Shown here: positions 1 through 8,570 of the stretch, piece after piece
Position numbering within the stretch: the first letter of the stretch is position 1
How the letters are laid out: every line of letters starts with the position of its first letter
NCBI GenBank assembly: GCA_016710065.1
Contig: JADJLP010000006.1
Coordinates: 1 to 34,690, forward strand
DNA from: Candidatus Ideonella esbjergensis
GTDB lineage: Bacteria; Pseudomonadota; Gammaproteobacteria; Burkholderiales; Burkholderiaceae_C
Direction of reading: 5' to 3'
Length of the DNA stretch: 34,690 bases
Program-made: the position numbers and the translations under genes
Notes under the pieces: generated by a model
The model's database searches: none
What the model saw: only the letters and a program-made list of their open reading frames with translations
Told to the model about the DNA's origin: nothing

Positions 1-868
1 CGCAGCGCCACAGTGGCGCTACATGGTGGGTGGCACTCGCCCGCTGTGGCACCAGGAAAGTCGTACCGGTGTATGGGAGGCCACGGTGCTGGAACTCGCC
101 GCCATCCTCATCAACGGCCCGGTCGGCGTAGCTGCTTGGTGGGCATAGCGCCTGCAGTGCTCACCGAGGTGCTGGAGTGCCAAGAAGCCCTGTGGCTTTA
201 GCGATCTGAACCGCAGGTGAGCGGCCCGCAACCCGATGTTGCGGCATGGGCTACGCGTGGTGGCCGATCTGCGAGTGGTGGCGGAACCGCTGGCGCGCGG
301 GCCCGCTCCGCCAAAGGCTGAACCCGAACCCGGAGCAGCCGTAACCCAGACCAGCGACCCCTGGCAACCCCGCCCGTTAGCCGCAGCCGCCGCGCGCGTG
401 TGGCCGTGCCGGCACCCCGTTTGATTTCGCATCGCGGCCCACCAGGCGACCAGGCCGGCTGCAGCTCACGCCTGCTCGTACGGCTGCTGCAACCCGTTGG
501 GCACCCTTGGCGGCGGCCGTGGCGGCCGAAGCTTTCCGCCTGCTGTGCAGCGCCGCGGCCTGAGCAGCGTCGATGGTGGCGCCTGGACGATCCATCGCTA
601 CTCCAGCGAAGGCAGATCTGGGCTGGCGCGCTTTATGGAGCAGGTCGTTTTTGAGGTCTTGCAAGGCGTGGCCCGGCGCGTCATTAACCGCCCGTGGGAC
701 TGGCGGCGCTCAGCGCCTCTGCGGCCGTGTTGCTGTGGGGCTGCCATACCACCACTGGCCCCATGCCCGGCCGGTGCGGCGGCCCTGAGATCCAGGGGCG
801 ATTGCGGCGGATCACCACAGCCACCAGCCAAGGCGGCGAAAATCCGCGCTCCCCGTCACCGTATCTAC
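1..868. other. Unresolved 5' end, no gene assigned
   Basis: No reading frame stays open long enough here to name a gene, and I recognise no family on either strand. Short plus-strand stretches look protein-like: one near 20-150 reads ELAAILINGPVGVAAWWA and resembles a membrane segment. Another near 690-765 reads as a hydrophobic stretch ending in LLWGC, which could be a lipoprotein signal. Alanine- and proline-rich translation around 260-420 could be a linker or simply GC-rich noise. The recognisable genes just downstream all contain frame changes, so this probably holds one or two plus-strand genes broken by the same errors. Confidence 0.35.
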
Positions 869-880
869 TGGGAGGTTTCG

Positions 881-1155
881 ATGATCCTTTCCAAATCAAC
901 GGCTGACATGACCTGCAACCACTGTGAGATTCCATCCCGCAGGCGCTGATGAAGGTCGATCCGGCCGCCAACAATGCGGGTAGACCTGGCCCAACACCGA
1001 GTGCTGAATGGAGCCGGGCATCGGCAAGCGCAGCTACGGCTGACCGGTGCGCCATTGCCGATGCTGGCCTTCACCCCGTGAGCATCGAGGTGCCGGCCGG
1101 TCAGGCCGCGCCTGCCAAGTCAGGCTGCTGCGGCGCCTGCGGCCGCGGCCACTGA
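881..1155 (+). CDS. Heavy-metal-associated (HMA) domain protein, CopZ-like
   Basis: This is a small metal-binding protein of the HMA ferredoxin-like fold, most like copper chaperones, which bind Cu(I) in the cytoplasm and pass it to P-type ATPases. A ggagg ribosome site at 871-875 precedes the ATG. The start encodes the metal motif MTCNHC. Pieces in other frames give QALMKVDPAA, MRVDLAQHRV and DAGLHPV, which fit the usual helix, strand and closing GYTPV-like element of an HMA domain. The C-terminal tail, in the final frame to 1155, contains SGCCGACGRGH. This cysteine- and histidine-rich extension could add metal-binding capacity. At least two single-base frame changes interrupt the reading, as in the neighbours. 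No metal ATPase or MerR regulator could be recognised beside it. Confidence 0.72.
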
Positions 1156-1203
1156 GCCAGCGGGCGCCGCCACGCTTACCTCTCCACGCCCACGGCGTAG
1201 TTA

Positions 1204-1911
1204 ATGCAGGCGTTGCGCTAAACCTCTCTTCCTTGCTGGCCGTTTTGGCGAAAACACCTGATCGGCTCCCTTGTCCTTCGCGAAGGTCATCGTCAGCCGT
1301 TTCGCCGTTTGTCCGACCGCGCTCCTGCGACTCAGGCGGCTTAGCGCCACCAACGTGCTGCGCTCGAGCGGCAGAAGGCAGCCGCCCTCCGCTGCTGTTC
1401 GACGCGCTCAGGGCTTGATCCCGGTGCTGGCCGCGCAGCGACTGCAAGCCCGCTCATGGCTGGGGCGAAACCACCATCGGCTTCGTGGGCTGGCCGCGTT
1501 TCTGGCCATCCCTGGCCGGGTGTTCTTTCGCTTCTCCAGGGCGGCAGGGCGCGGCCACCGCCATCGGCGTGCTGCTGGGCCTGGTGCCGGGATGGCAGGC
1601 GCCACGCTGCGGTGTGGTGTGGGTGGTGGCCTACCCTCACGCTAGTCGTCGCTGGCGGCCATCGTCGCGGCCATCTTTGGCACCCTTCGGGCAGTTGCTC
1701 GCCTCCAGGGGCCTCACCCGCCGTGCTGGCCGTCGCGGTGATGAGCTGCTGCTGGTCTGGCGGCATGACGGCAACATCCGCAAGCCGCGGCCGGCACCGA
1801 GCAAGATCGGCCAGAAGGCCGCACCCGCCGCCGCCGCCCGACCGATTGCATGCGCATGCCCCGCGCACAAGACCCCATCCTCAAAGCATCAACGCAAAGG
1901 GAAAACACTGA
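1204..1911 (+). CDS. plsY: Glycerol-3-phosphate acyltransferase PlsY (frame-broken)
   Basis: PlsY is the inner-membrane enzyme that moves an acyl group from acyl-phosphate to glycerol-3-phosphate, the first step of phospholipid synthesis. Pieces spread over three plus-strand frames line up in family order: HLIGSLV and FAKVIVSRF near 1250-1310, TNVLRS near 1350, AAALTLLFDALKG-like and IPVLAAQRLQAR near 1390-1450, then GAATAIGVLLGLVP near 1555-1600, APFGQLL near 1680, ELLLVWRHDGNIRK near 1745-1790, and SKIGQKA near 1800. The glycine-rich GGKGAAT loop is damaged by loss of one A. The start is approximate. One frame closes with TGA at 1909-1911, overlapping the next ATG, but whether this is the native stop is unsure. 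Since PlsY is normally essential, the breaks are probably sequencing errors. Confidence 0.82.
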
Positions 1912-2274
1912 TGGTTCAACCGAACGTTCAACGACACGAGATCGGCGCCCGCACATCCGGGGGGCCGCCGTGCACAACGGCGTGGTCTACCTTTTCCGGC
2001 CGGCCAGGTGGCGGGGCGATGGTTCGCAAGACATCGCTGGCCAGACCCGCCAGGTGCTGGCGGCCATCGACAAGCTGCTGGCCCAGGCCGGCAGCGACAA
2101 GACCAAGATCTTGCGTGCGCAGATATTCCTGGCCGACATCAGCGAGTTCCCGGCCGCGAACGCCGTGTGGGACACCTGGGTGGTGGCCGGCCACCGCCGC
2201 CGCGCGCCACTGTGCAGGCCGCGCTGGCCAAGCCGGAGTGGAAGGTGGAGATCGTCGTCACGGCGGCGGTTTGA
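1911..2274 (+). CDS. RidA family protein (YjgF/YER057c/UK114)
   Basis: RidA-fold proteins form trimers; canonical members hydrolyse reactive enamines and imines such as 2-aminoacrylate to keto acids and ammonia. The start reads MVQPNVQRHEIGARTSG, followed after frame changes by AAVHNGVVYLF, GQTRQVLAAIDKLLAQAG, KTKILRAQIFLADISEF, NAVWDTWV and RATVQAALAKPEWKVEI. These are the consecutive elements of the fold, and about 120 residues is the family length. The arginine of the PxRxxV-like active-site element is present (RATVQ). The second acidic residue of the canonical VEIE ending is replaced (VEIVV), so deaminase activity is not assured. The ATG overlaps a TGA closing the preceding frame. Frame changes occur near 1955-2010 and near 2195. 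A second RidA-family gene lies at 20320. Confidence 0.85.
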
Positions 2275-2290
2275 GCCAGCACAGCAGACC

Positions 2291-2684
2291 ATGACGCGCG
2301 ACCTGGCTGAGCCACCCGTCCAGCGGCGCCTGGCCTGGCTGAGCGTGCCTTTGCTGGTGCTGCTGTTCTCCACTGGCTGGGCCGTGTGGTTGGTCTTGCG
2401 GAGCCGGCATTGGCGCCGAGGGGTGGCGCCTGGCCAGGCCGGGCGATGTGCGCATGCTGTCGTCGCTGACTTGCATCTACTGCGACAGCGCCCGCCATTG
2501 GCTCACCCACGCACCAGGTGGCCTTGACGAATGCATGATCGAGACCGACGCCGCCTGCGCAGCGCAGTTCAACGCGCTGCTGGCGCCGGGCACGCCGGGT
2601 GATGCTGGTACGCGGCCGACCTCAGGTGGTCTTCAGCCCGCAGCGCCTGCGAGGCGCTGGCCGAGGCTGGTGCCCCGGGGGTGA
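2291..2684 (+). CDS. Membrane-anchored glutaredoxin-like protein (frame-broken)
   Basis: The N-terminus, MTRDLAEPPVQRRLAWLSV, is followed by a hydrophobic segment, VPLLVLLFSTGWAVWLVL, at about residues 18-36 that should anchor the protein in the inner membrane. In another frame comes LSSLTCIYCDSARHWLT, a CxxC motif placed as in glutaredoxins and thioredoxins. Then come DECMIETDAACAAQFNALLA, a proline-containing GTP turn and MLVRGRPQVVFSPQRL, which matches the end of a glutaredoxin fold. The role is inferred to be thiol-disulfide exchange on the membrane; the exact family is not recognised. The gene converges on the minus-strand YciO-family gene, and their 3' ends meet near 2690. Several frame changes make the exact stop uncertain. 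Confidence 0.6.
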
Positions 2685-2689
2685 TCCCG

Positions 2690-3297
2690 TCCAGCTTGGC
2701 CGGGTCACCTCGGCCTTGCGTACCAGCACCGGCTCTTCGTCGGTGAGATCGATGACAGTGGGCTGCAAGGGGGCAGGCTCCCGCATTCCACGATGGCCTG
2801 CAACTGCTTCTCGAAGCGAGTGCGAATCTCGTCGGCGTCGTTCAGCGCATCGATCTCGCCCGGCGGAATGAAGGTGGTGGCCAGCGGCTGGCCCACTTCG
2901 TCCAGCAGCGCCTGCAGCACTCATGCTCGGGCACCGCAGGCCGATGGTGCGGCGCGAGGGGTGTGAGAGCCGGCGCGGCACTTCCTTGGTGGCTTCGAGG
3001 ATGAAGGTGAAAGGCCCGGTGTACCAGCTTCATCAGCCGGTACTGGCGGTTGTCCACCTTGGCGTAGTTGGCCAGCTCCGATAGATCGCGGCAGAGCAGT
3101 GTGAGGTGGTGCTTGTCGTCCACCTGGCGGATGCGGCGCAGGCGCTCGGCAGCAGGTCTTGTCGTCGAGCCGGCAGACCAGTGCGTAGCTGGAGTCGGTG
3201 GGCACCGCCGCCACGCCGCCCGTGAGCAGGATCTGAGCGGCTTGTTGAGCAAACGGGCCTGCGGGTTCTCGGGGTGAACTTCAAAGTACTGGGACAT
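2690..3297 (-). CDS. yciO: YciO-family (Sua5/TsaC-like) protein, frame-broken
   Basis: This is a YrdC-fold protein closest to E. coli YciO. Relatives make threonylcarbamoyl-AMP for tRNA t6A modification, while the physiological role of YciO itself is less certain. It begins MSQYFEVHPENPQARLLNK at 3297 and continues across frames with AAVPTDSSYALVCRLDDKT, AERLRRIRQVDDKHHLTLLC, RDLSELANYAKVDNRQYRLM, FTFILEATKEVPRRL-like, RTIGLR, QALLDEVGQPLATTF and TVIDLTDEEPVLVRK. This matches the family from start to near its end at about 205 residues. One missing G after VRK shifts the last residues, so the stop is approximate. The same-strand neighbours are an M48 protease and a PHP protein. In E. coli yciO also lies beside a PHP gene (yciV/rnm), so this linkage is conserved apart from the protease between them. 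Confidence 0.85.
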
Positions 3298-3327
3298 GCC
3301 GCAATTGTCACGCAGCCCAGGCCCTGG

Positions 3328-5313
3328 CTAACCTTCTCGGGCGCGGTAGAAGCAGGCCTCGTCGCCGCTGCGAAATTGCGCCGCCAGATCAGACCTGGCC
3401 AGCGCCGTCCAGAAGGGTTGGCCAGGTCCACCACCATGAACTGCAGCGGCAGGGTCGATGCGCTGGCGCAGCCAGCGCCACCAAAGGTGCGGGTCGGGCT
3501 GGCCCAAGACCTTGGAGCGCTCGATCACCAGCAGGTGCAGCACACCAGCCCGGAGCACTGCGAATGCGTCTTGCGGAACATCCAGGCCCGCCCCACCGAA
3601 GGCTGCGATTGCAGCAGGGGCCACGGCCGGGCGCAGCAGGCGCGGGCTCAGGCGCGAGGGGCCAGCACCTGGTCGCCGCCGAACTCGTGCAACAGTCCAG
3701 CGCCTTGGCGCCGGTTCTTTCCAGCTCCCGCAGGCGATGGCGGGCATGCTTTAGCGCCTCGTACAACTGGCGCTGCTCCAGCAGTTTTTCCAGTTGACGC
3801 CCGGCCTCCAGGCGCCAGCGCGAGGGTCAACATCGGGCGAGTACACATAGGGCCGGGTTTCGCCGTCCACCTGGGCCACGTCGATCAGCAGCTCGATGGC
3901 CTCGATCAAGTCGGCGGGCGCGTCGGGCTGGCGCGACACGGGCTTCACCGGCTGGCAGGTTTCGGCCAGGGCCTGGGCCAGCAGGCAGCCTGCCTCGGTG
4001 GAGACTTTGTGCCGCGCCAGTGCCTCGCGCAGCACCGGCACGGCGGCGGCGGCGCCCTTCACCTGCCAAGTGGCACGCGCCCACAGCAGATGCTCGGGCA
4101 GCGCCAGCGGATGCTCGGCGTCGGCCACAGCCAGCTCGTCCACCAGCAGGACGGTTTGCACATGCTCTCGGTGGCGGTGCAGCCAGTCCTCGTGCACGCG
4201 CTCGCGCCAGTGCAGGTCCAACTCGGTGATCAGGGTGTCCAGCGTGGTTGTGCCCAGCAGTTCGTCGGCCGCGCAGTGTTCGGGCGGCTCGGGCAGCTCG
4301 TGGGGGTGCCTCGGCCAAATCGAGCCTGGCCTTGAGCGAGGCGTGGCTTTCACTGGGGCTGGGCACGCGCCAGGAGCCTCTCGCAACCAGCGCGGGGCGG
4401 CGGGGCCGCGCAGGCTCTCGCGCAGCAGCACGTACTGCGCGCGCAGCGGCTTGGCGCTGGGCAGGGCCTCGGTGCGGGCCTGGGCCCAGATGCCGGGCCA
4501 GAACTCTTCATCCAGAAAGCGCCGCATCACCTCCAGCGCCACCAGGCCACGGGCACTGGGCACAGTGCCCATCACGCGGTGGGCCAGCAGGTCGGCGTCC
4601 ACCTCTTGCTGGCGCGCCACCACCATGGCGCGGGCGTTGAAGCGGGGAAAGTAGTAGCCGGAAGAAGATGCGCGCACCGATGTCGGTGAAGGCCGGCGCA
4701 AAGCGCGACTGGGCCCGCGACTGGGCCAGCCGCCACCAACTGCGGCGGGTGCGGTAGATCCAGGCCTTGCGCTCGCGCCGGCCGGTGGCCAGGTGGCCAA
4801 ACTCGTGCGCCACCTGGGCGGCAACCTGGGGCGTGCTCAGGCCCATCAGCACGGGCAGGCCCAGCACCAGGGTGTTGCGGTAGCGGCCCAGGATGCCCAG
4901 GCTCGGTGTTTGCACGATGCTCACACCCAGGCTGTCGTCCACCAACACCTGGTCGAACTCGGGCGCCTGTATGCGCTTGCGCAGCACGCGGATCATCTCG
5001 AACAAACGGGGCGCTTCCTCGGGCGTGAGGGGCAGGCCTTGCGCGGTTTCGGTGGGCGGCCACAAGTTGGCCACCAAGGTCCACAGCAGGGCGGCAAAAC
5101 CCACCAGCAGCAGGATGCGCCAGACCTGAAAGCGCACAAACACCAGGCCGTACAGCGACCACAGCAGCCCGGCGGCAGCCAGCAGCAGCATGGCCACCAG
5201 AAAGATCTGGCCGAATTCGGCCATCCAGGCCGTGTGCCGCAAAAGCGCCCGGGCGCCTTGTGGCAGCGAATCTCGTGCTGCGCAATTTGACGCTTGAGGG
5301 CTTGGTCGATCAC
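3328..5313 (-). CDS. Membrane M48-family metalloprotease (frame-broken)
   Basis: A GTG at 5313 begins MIDQALKRQIAQHEIR. After a frame change come one long or two adjacent membrane segments, FGQIFLVAMLLLAAAGLLW and FVRFQVWRILLLVGFAALL. The peptidase part follows, with VDDSLGVSIVQTPSLGI, TLVLGLPVLMGLSTPQVAAQ and the zinc motif HEFGH in VAHEFGHLATG, as in M48 proteases of the HtpX/Ste24 kind. After a further shift the product continues with QQEVDADLLAHRVMG, where ExxAD carries the expected third zinc ligand, and then about 400 residues of helical, leucine- and alanine-rich sequence. The total is near 660 residues, long for the family, so the C-terminal half is probably an extra cytoplasmic domain. 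Shifts occur near 4665, 4305 and 3820. The last 400 bases fit continuation of the same gene but could be separate. Confidence 0.72.
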
Positions 5314-5458
5314 GTTGTGGCTGTGCAGACGGTGGAGGCGAGCAGCAGGCTACCACCAAGCCCCGCGCCGGTCAGTCCCCCAAACTGTCGATATGCACCG
5401 GCCCCAACCGCAGGGCAACCCCCCAGCGGCGGCCGCTGGCGGGGCTGGCCCGGCGCCG

Positions 5459-6358
5459 TCACGCCGGCAGCGCGGCGTGTGCGCCGGTGTGCTCAGCGGG
5501 CGGCAGGTGCTGCAGCCGATCTGCCCACAGGCTCCACAGCGGTGTGCACTTGCCAGGCAGATCGGGCAGCTCGCCCAGGGCGATGCGGCTTTCCTCGGGG
5601 GCGTGGAAATCACTGCCACGCGAGGCCAGCAGGCCAAACTCGGCGGCCATGGTGGCGTACCTGGTCACCTCGTCGGGAAAGTGCGCGCCACACGTCACCT
5701 CCACCCCTTGCCCGCTGTGCGAGGCGAATTCGGTGAACAGCGCCAATTCTTCGGTGGGCGTGAAGCGGTAGCGCGCCGGGTGGGCGATGGCCGCCACGCC
5801 GCCGGCGCCGTGGATCCAATCCAGCGCCTGCCCCAGGCCGGCCCAGCGGTGCGGCACGAAGCCGGGCTTGCCCTCCTTGAGGTAGCGCGAAAACACCTCG
5901 TGCACGCTGGCGCAGTGGCCGCTCTCTACCAGAAAGCGCGCAAAGTGCGTGCGCGAGACCAGATCGGGGTTGCCGGCGTAGGCGCAGGCGCCCTCGTAGG
6001 CGCCAGGGATGCCAGCCCTGGCCAGGCTCTCGCCCATGTCGCGGGCGCGTTGATCACGCCCAGCGCGCAGCGCCGCCAGGCCTTGCACCAGGGCAGGGTT
6101 CTCGAGGTCGAAATCAAAACCCAGGATGTGCACCGTCTCGCCGATGAAGGTGACCGAGATCTCCACCCCCGTCACGTAGACCAGGCCCAGCGCCTCGGCC
6201 GCTGCGCGGGCCGGCGCCTGGCCGGCAATCTCGTCGTGGTCGGTGAGCGCCCAGAGCTGCACGCCGTTGGCGTGGGCCCGGCGGGCCAGTTCTTCGGGGG
6301 GCAGGCTGCCATCCGAGAAGGTGGAATGGCAATGGAGGTCGGCGTTGAGGAGGTGCAC
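5459..6358 (-). CDS. PHP-domain phosphoesterase (YciV/RnmB-like)
   Basis: This intact 299-residue protein belongs to the PHP family that includes E. coli YciV/RnmAB, reported as 3',5'-nucleotide bisphosphate phosphatase and 5'-3' exoribonuclease acting on short RNA ends. Metal ligands are visible: D7-x-H9-x-H11 in ADLHCHSTFSDG, TDHDE at residues 39-43, GVEIS near 74-78, IAHPARYRF in the middle and GSDFH near the C-terminus. The length and motif order are those of the family. The frame is clean, marking the boundary where this end of the contig becomes reliable. The conserved neighbour YciO lies downstream on the same strand beyond the M48 gene. Upstream is a pair of palindromic repeats, then the end of the aminopeptidase gene. 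Confidence 0.9.
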   Translation of the reverse strand: MHLLNADLHCHSTFSDGSLPPEELARRAHANGVQLWALTDHDEIAGQAPARAAAEALGLVYVTGVEISVTFIGETVHILGFDFDLENPALVQGLAALRAGRDQRARDMGESLARAGIPGAYEGACAYAGNPDLVSRTHFARFLVESGHCASVHEVFSRYLKEGKPGFVPHRWAGLGQALDWIHGAGGVAAIAHPARYRFTPTEELALFTEFASHSGQGVEVTCGAHFPDEVTRYATMAAEFGLLASRGSDFHAPEESRIALGELPDLPGKCTPLWSLWADRLQHLPPAEHTGAHAALPA

Positions 6359-6425
6359 TGCACCAATTGTAGGGAGCGACGTTCTCGGCGATGGGGTTCA
6401 GGGGCTTTGGTGCGGGGTGAATGCT

Positions 6426-6506
6426 GGATTCCCGCCTGCGCGGGAATGACGGAAACGGCGCGGGATTGACGAATCCCCCGTCATCCCCGCGTAGGCGGGG
6501 ATCCAC
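6426..6506. repeat. Palindromic repeat pair, locus 1
   Basis: Two facing copies of the dispersed palindrome lie at 6426-6451 and about 6480-6506. The first has arms ATTCCCGC and GCGGGAAT. The second has ATCCCCGC and GCGGGGAT, so a substitution in one arm is matched in the other. Each copy carries a GACG flank beyond one arm. At this locus the GACG flanks point inward, the reverse of loci 2 to 4. It lies between the aminopeptidase stop and the PHP start, both minus strand, and may end transcription or stabilise the 3' end of the aminopeptidase mRNA. Confidence 0.88.
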
Positions 6507-6535
6507 CCCAGCCAATGCGGCTTCAACCCTCGCGC

Positions 6536-8347
6536 TCAACCCAACCGCAACGCCTCGGTGCGCGCCATCAGCCAGGCCAGCGCATCGCCACTCACCCGCG
6601 GCGCCAGGCGTGCGCGCACCGTTGCGTGGTACTGGTTCAGCCAGGCGATCTCGTCGGCACGCAACAGCGCCACATCGATGCAACGGGTGTCGATGGGGCA
6701 GAGCGTCAGCGTCTCGAATTCCAGGAACTCGCCAAACTCGCTGGCCTGGGCCGGCACGTTCAGCACCAGGTTCTCGATGCGCACGCCCCAGCGCCCGGGC
6801 CGGTACAGCCCCGGCTCGATCGAGGTGACCATGCCCGGCTCCATGGCCATGGTGGGCTCGGGCACCGCCTTGCTGATGCTCTGCGGCCCCTCGTGCACGG
6901 CCAGGAAGTAGCCCACGCCGTGGCCGGTGCCGTGGCCGTAGTCCATGCTCTCGGCCCAGAGCGGCGCGCGGGCCAGGGCATCCAGCATGGGGCTGAGCGT
7001 GCCCTTGGGAAAGCGCGCACGGCTCAGCGCCATCGTGCCCTTGAGCACCAGGGTGAAGTCGCGCTTGTGGTCCGCCGTGATCTGGCCTATGGGCCACACG
7101 CGGGTGATGTCGGTGGTGCCGCCCAGGTACTGGCCGCCGGAATCGATCAGCAGCAGGCCATTGCCCTCGATGACCGCATGCAGCTCGGGCAGCGCGCGGT
7201 AGTGCGGCATGGCGCCATTGGCATTGAAGGCGGCGATGGTGGAAAAGCTCAGGCCAACAAAGCCCTTGCGCTTGGCACGCTCTGCCGTGAGCTTCTCGTC
7301 CACCGTCAGCTCGGTGATGCGCTCGCCGCGCGCCATCGCGGCCTCGAACCAGGCGTAGAAGGCGCACATGGCGGCGCCGTCCTCGGCCATGGCCTCGCGG
7401 ATGAAGGCGGCCTCTTCGGCCGTCTTGCGGCTCTTGGCCAGCACGCTGGGGTTGATGGCTTCCACCACGCGCACACCATCCGCCACGGATTGCCGCAGGC
7501 CCAGCGTGACGCGCTTGGGGTCCACCAGCAGCACGCTGCCGGCGGGCAAGGCGGCCAGTGCGGCCGGGGCCTCGCGGTAATCGGCCACGCGCACGCCGTC
7601 CGACGCCAGCGTGGCGGCCAGCGCGGGGCTGACCTTGCCTGCGCCCACGAACAGCGTGGCCTCGTTCTGGCCGACGAGCAGGTGGGCCAGGAACACGGGG
7701 TTGTATTCCACATCCGCGCCGCGCAGGTTGGTGACCCAGGCGATGTCGTCCACCGTGGAGACGAAGTGGTGTGTGGCGCCGTGCGTGGCCATGCCGGCGC
7801 GCACCTGGGCCAGCTTGGCGGCGCGGGCCACGGCGGCCTGCGGTGCGGTGTGCTCAAACAGCGGCGCGGCCGGCAGGCCGGCGCGGCCCTCCCAGGCATC
7901 CGCCAACGGGTCGGCCCCCGTCTTCAAGGCGATGCCCTTCTCGTCGCACAGCGCCTGCAGCGCCTTGGCCGCGGCCAGGCCCAGCACCTGGCCGTCCACC
8001 GCCAGCACGTTGCCGGCGGCCAGGTGGGTGGCGATCCAATCCAGGTGGTGCATGGCCCCGCCGGTGGGGATGCGCACCAGCGCAATGCCGCTGCCCAGCA
8101 GCTCGCGCTCGGCCTGCTCCCAGTAGCGCATGTCGGCAAACAGGGCCGCATCCGTGAGCGTGACCACCAGCGTGCCCATGGACCCGGTGAAGCCCGAGAA
8201 CCACTCGCGCCCCTGCCAGTGGCCGGGCAGGTATTCGCTGATGTGGGGGTCGCTGCTGGGCACCAGCACGGCGTGGGCGCCCTGCGCGTTCATGGTTTCG
8301 CGCAGGCGGGCAATGCGCAGGCGGGCGGGGGCGGTGCGGGTGTCCAT
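6536..8347 (-). CDS. pepP: Xaa-Pro aminopeptidase (aminopeptidase P, M24B)
   Basis: This cytoplasmic dimetal peptidase removes an N-terminal residue preceding proline. The ATG at 8347 gives a 603-residue protein starting MDTRTAPARLRIARLRETM. The frame stays open upstream, but that part is not family-like and the known N-terminal creatinase-type domain begins here. The N-terminal half contains DPHISEYLPGHWQGREWFSG, typical of the long, eukaryote-like aminopeptidase P group. The C-terminal M24 domain shows metal ligands D402 and D413 (LLIDSGGQYLGGTTDITRV), H476 (GTGHGVGYF), and glutamates in SIEPGLY and VRIENLV. The length near 600 matches this group; the E. coli PepP type is about 440 residues. 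It is flanked by a repeat pair downstream and by an unrelated, lower-GC gene upstream. Confidence 0.93.
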   Translation of the reverse strand: MDTRTAPARLRIARLRETMNAQGAHAVLVPSSDPHISEYLPGHWQGREWFSGFTGSMGTLVVTLTDAALFADMRYWEQAERELLGSGIALVRIPTGGAMHHLDWIATHLAAGNVLAVDGQVLGLAAAKALQALCDEKGIALKTGADPLADAWEGRAGLPAAPLFEHTAPQAAVARAAKLAQVRAGMATHGATHHFVSTVDDIAWVTNLRGADVEYNPVFLAHLLVGQNEATLFVGAGKVSPALAATLASDGVRVADYREAPAALAALPAGSVLLVDPKRVTLGLRQSVADGVRVVEAINPSVLAKSRKTAEEAAFIREAMAEDGAAMCAFYAWFEAAMARGERITELTVDEKLTAERAKRKGFVGLSFSTIAAFNANGAMPHYRALPELHAVIEGNGLLLIDSGGQYLGGTTDITRVWPIGQITADHKRDFTLVLKGTMALSRARFPKGTLSPMLDALARAPLWAESMDYGHGTGHGVGYFLAVHEGPQSISKAVPEPTMAMEPGMVTSIEPGLYRPGRWGVRIENLVLNVPAQASEFGEFLEFETLTLCPIDTRCIDVALLRADEIAWLNQYHATVRARLAPRVSGDALAWLMARTEALRLG

Positions 8348-8570
8348 GGTCAGGCTCCGGGAGGGGGCCGAGGGCCCGGGTGGGGCGCTGGGCGGGTGAA
8401 CGTCGGGGGATTCTAGTGAGCGGCTGGCAGGCCGAAATGGGCTATGGCCTTTTGCTCCAGTGTGGACTCGGAGGATGGAAAGCGCGCTACAAATGGGTTC
8501 GGCGTCACAGGAAGTCAGGTTAACGCTGTAGCGAGTGGCAAGAAATAGACGCCGCCGCCATAGACGTCGT
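8348..8570. other. Intergenic spacer, aminopeptidase to PIN-like gene
   Basis: No gene is visible in this spacer. The part next to the aminopeptidase is GC-rich and should hold its promoter. The part from about 8430 has the lower GC of the PIN-like gene, so the compositional boundary falls inside this spacer. A short palindrome, AGACG-T-CGTCT at 8562-8572, touches the PIN-like stop codon. It has no T run after it and is weak evidence for a terminator. Confidence 0.4.

Noticed and set aside
1..868. Copper P-type ATPase or MerR regulator upstream of the HMA gene
   Set aside because: Such neighbours are common, so I looked for the GDGxNDAP motif, CPx motifs and a MerR helix-turn-helix in all frames. 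None could be read, even allowing for frame changes.
6515..8416. Long plus-strand frame opposite pepP
   Set aside because: It is low in recognisable structure and rich in His/Gln/Gly/Val, as expected opposite a GC-rich gene. The minus strand carries all M24 metal ligands.
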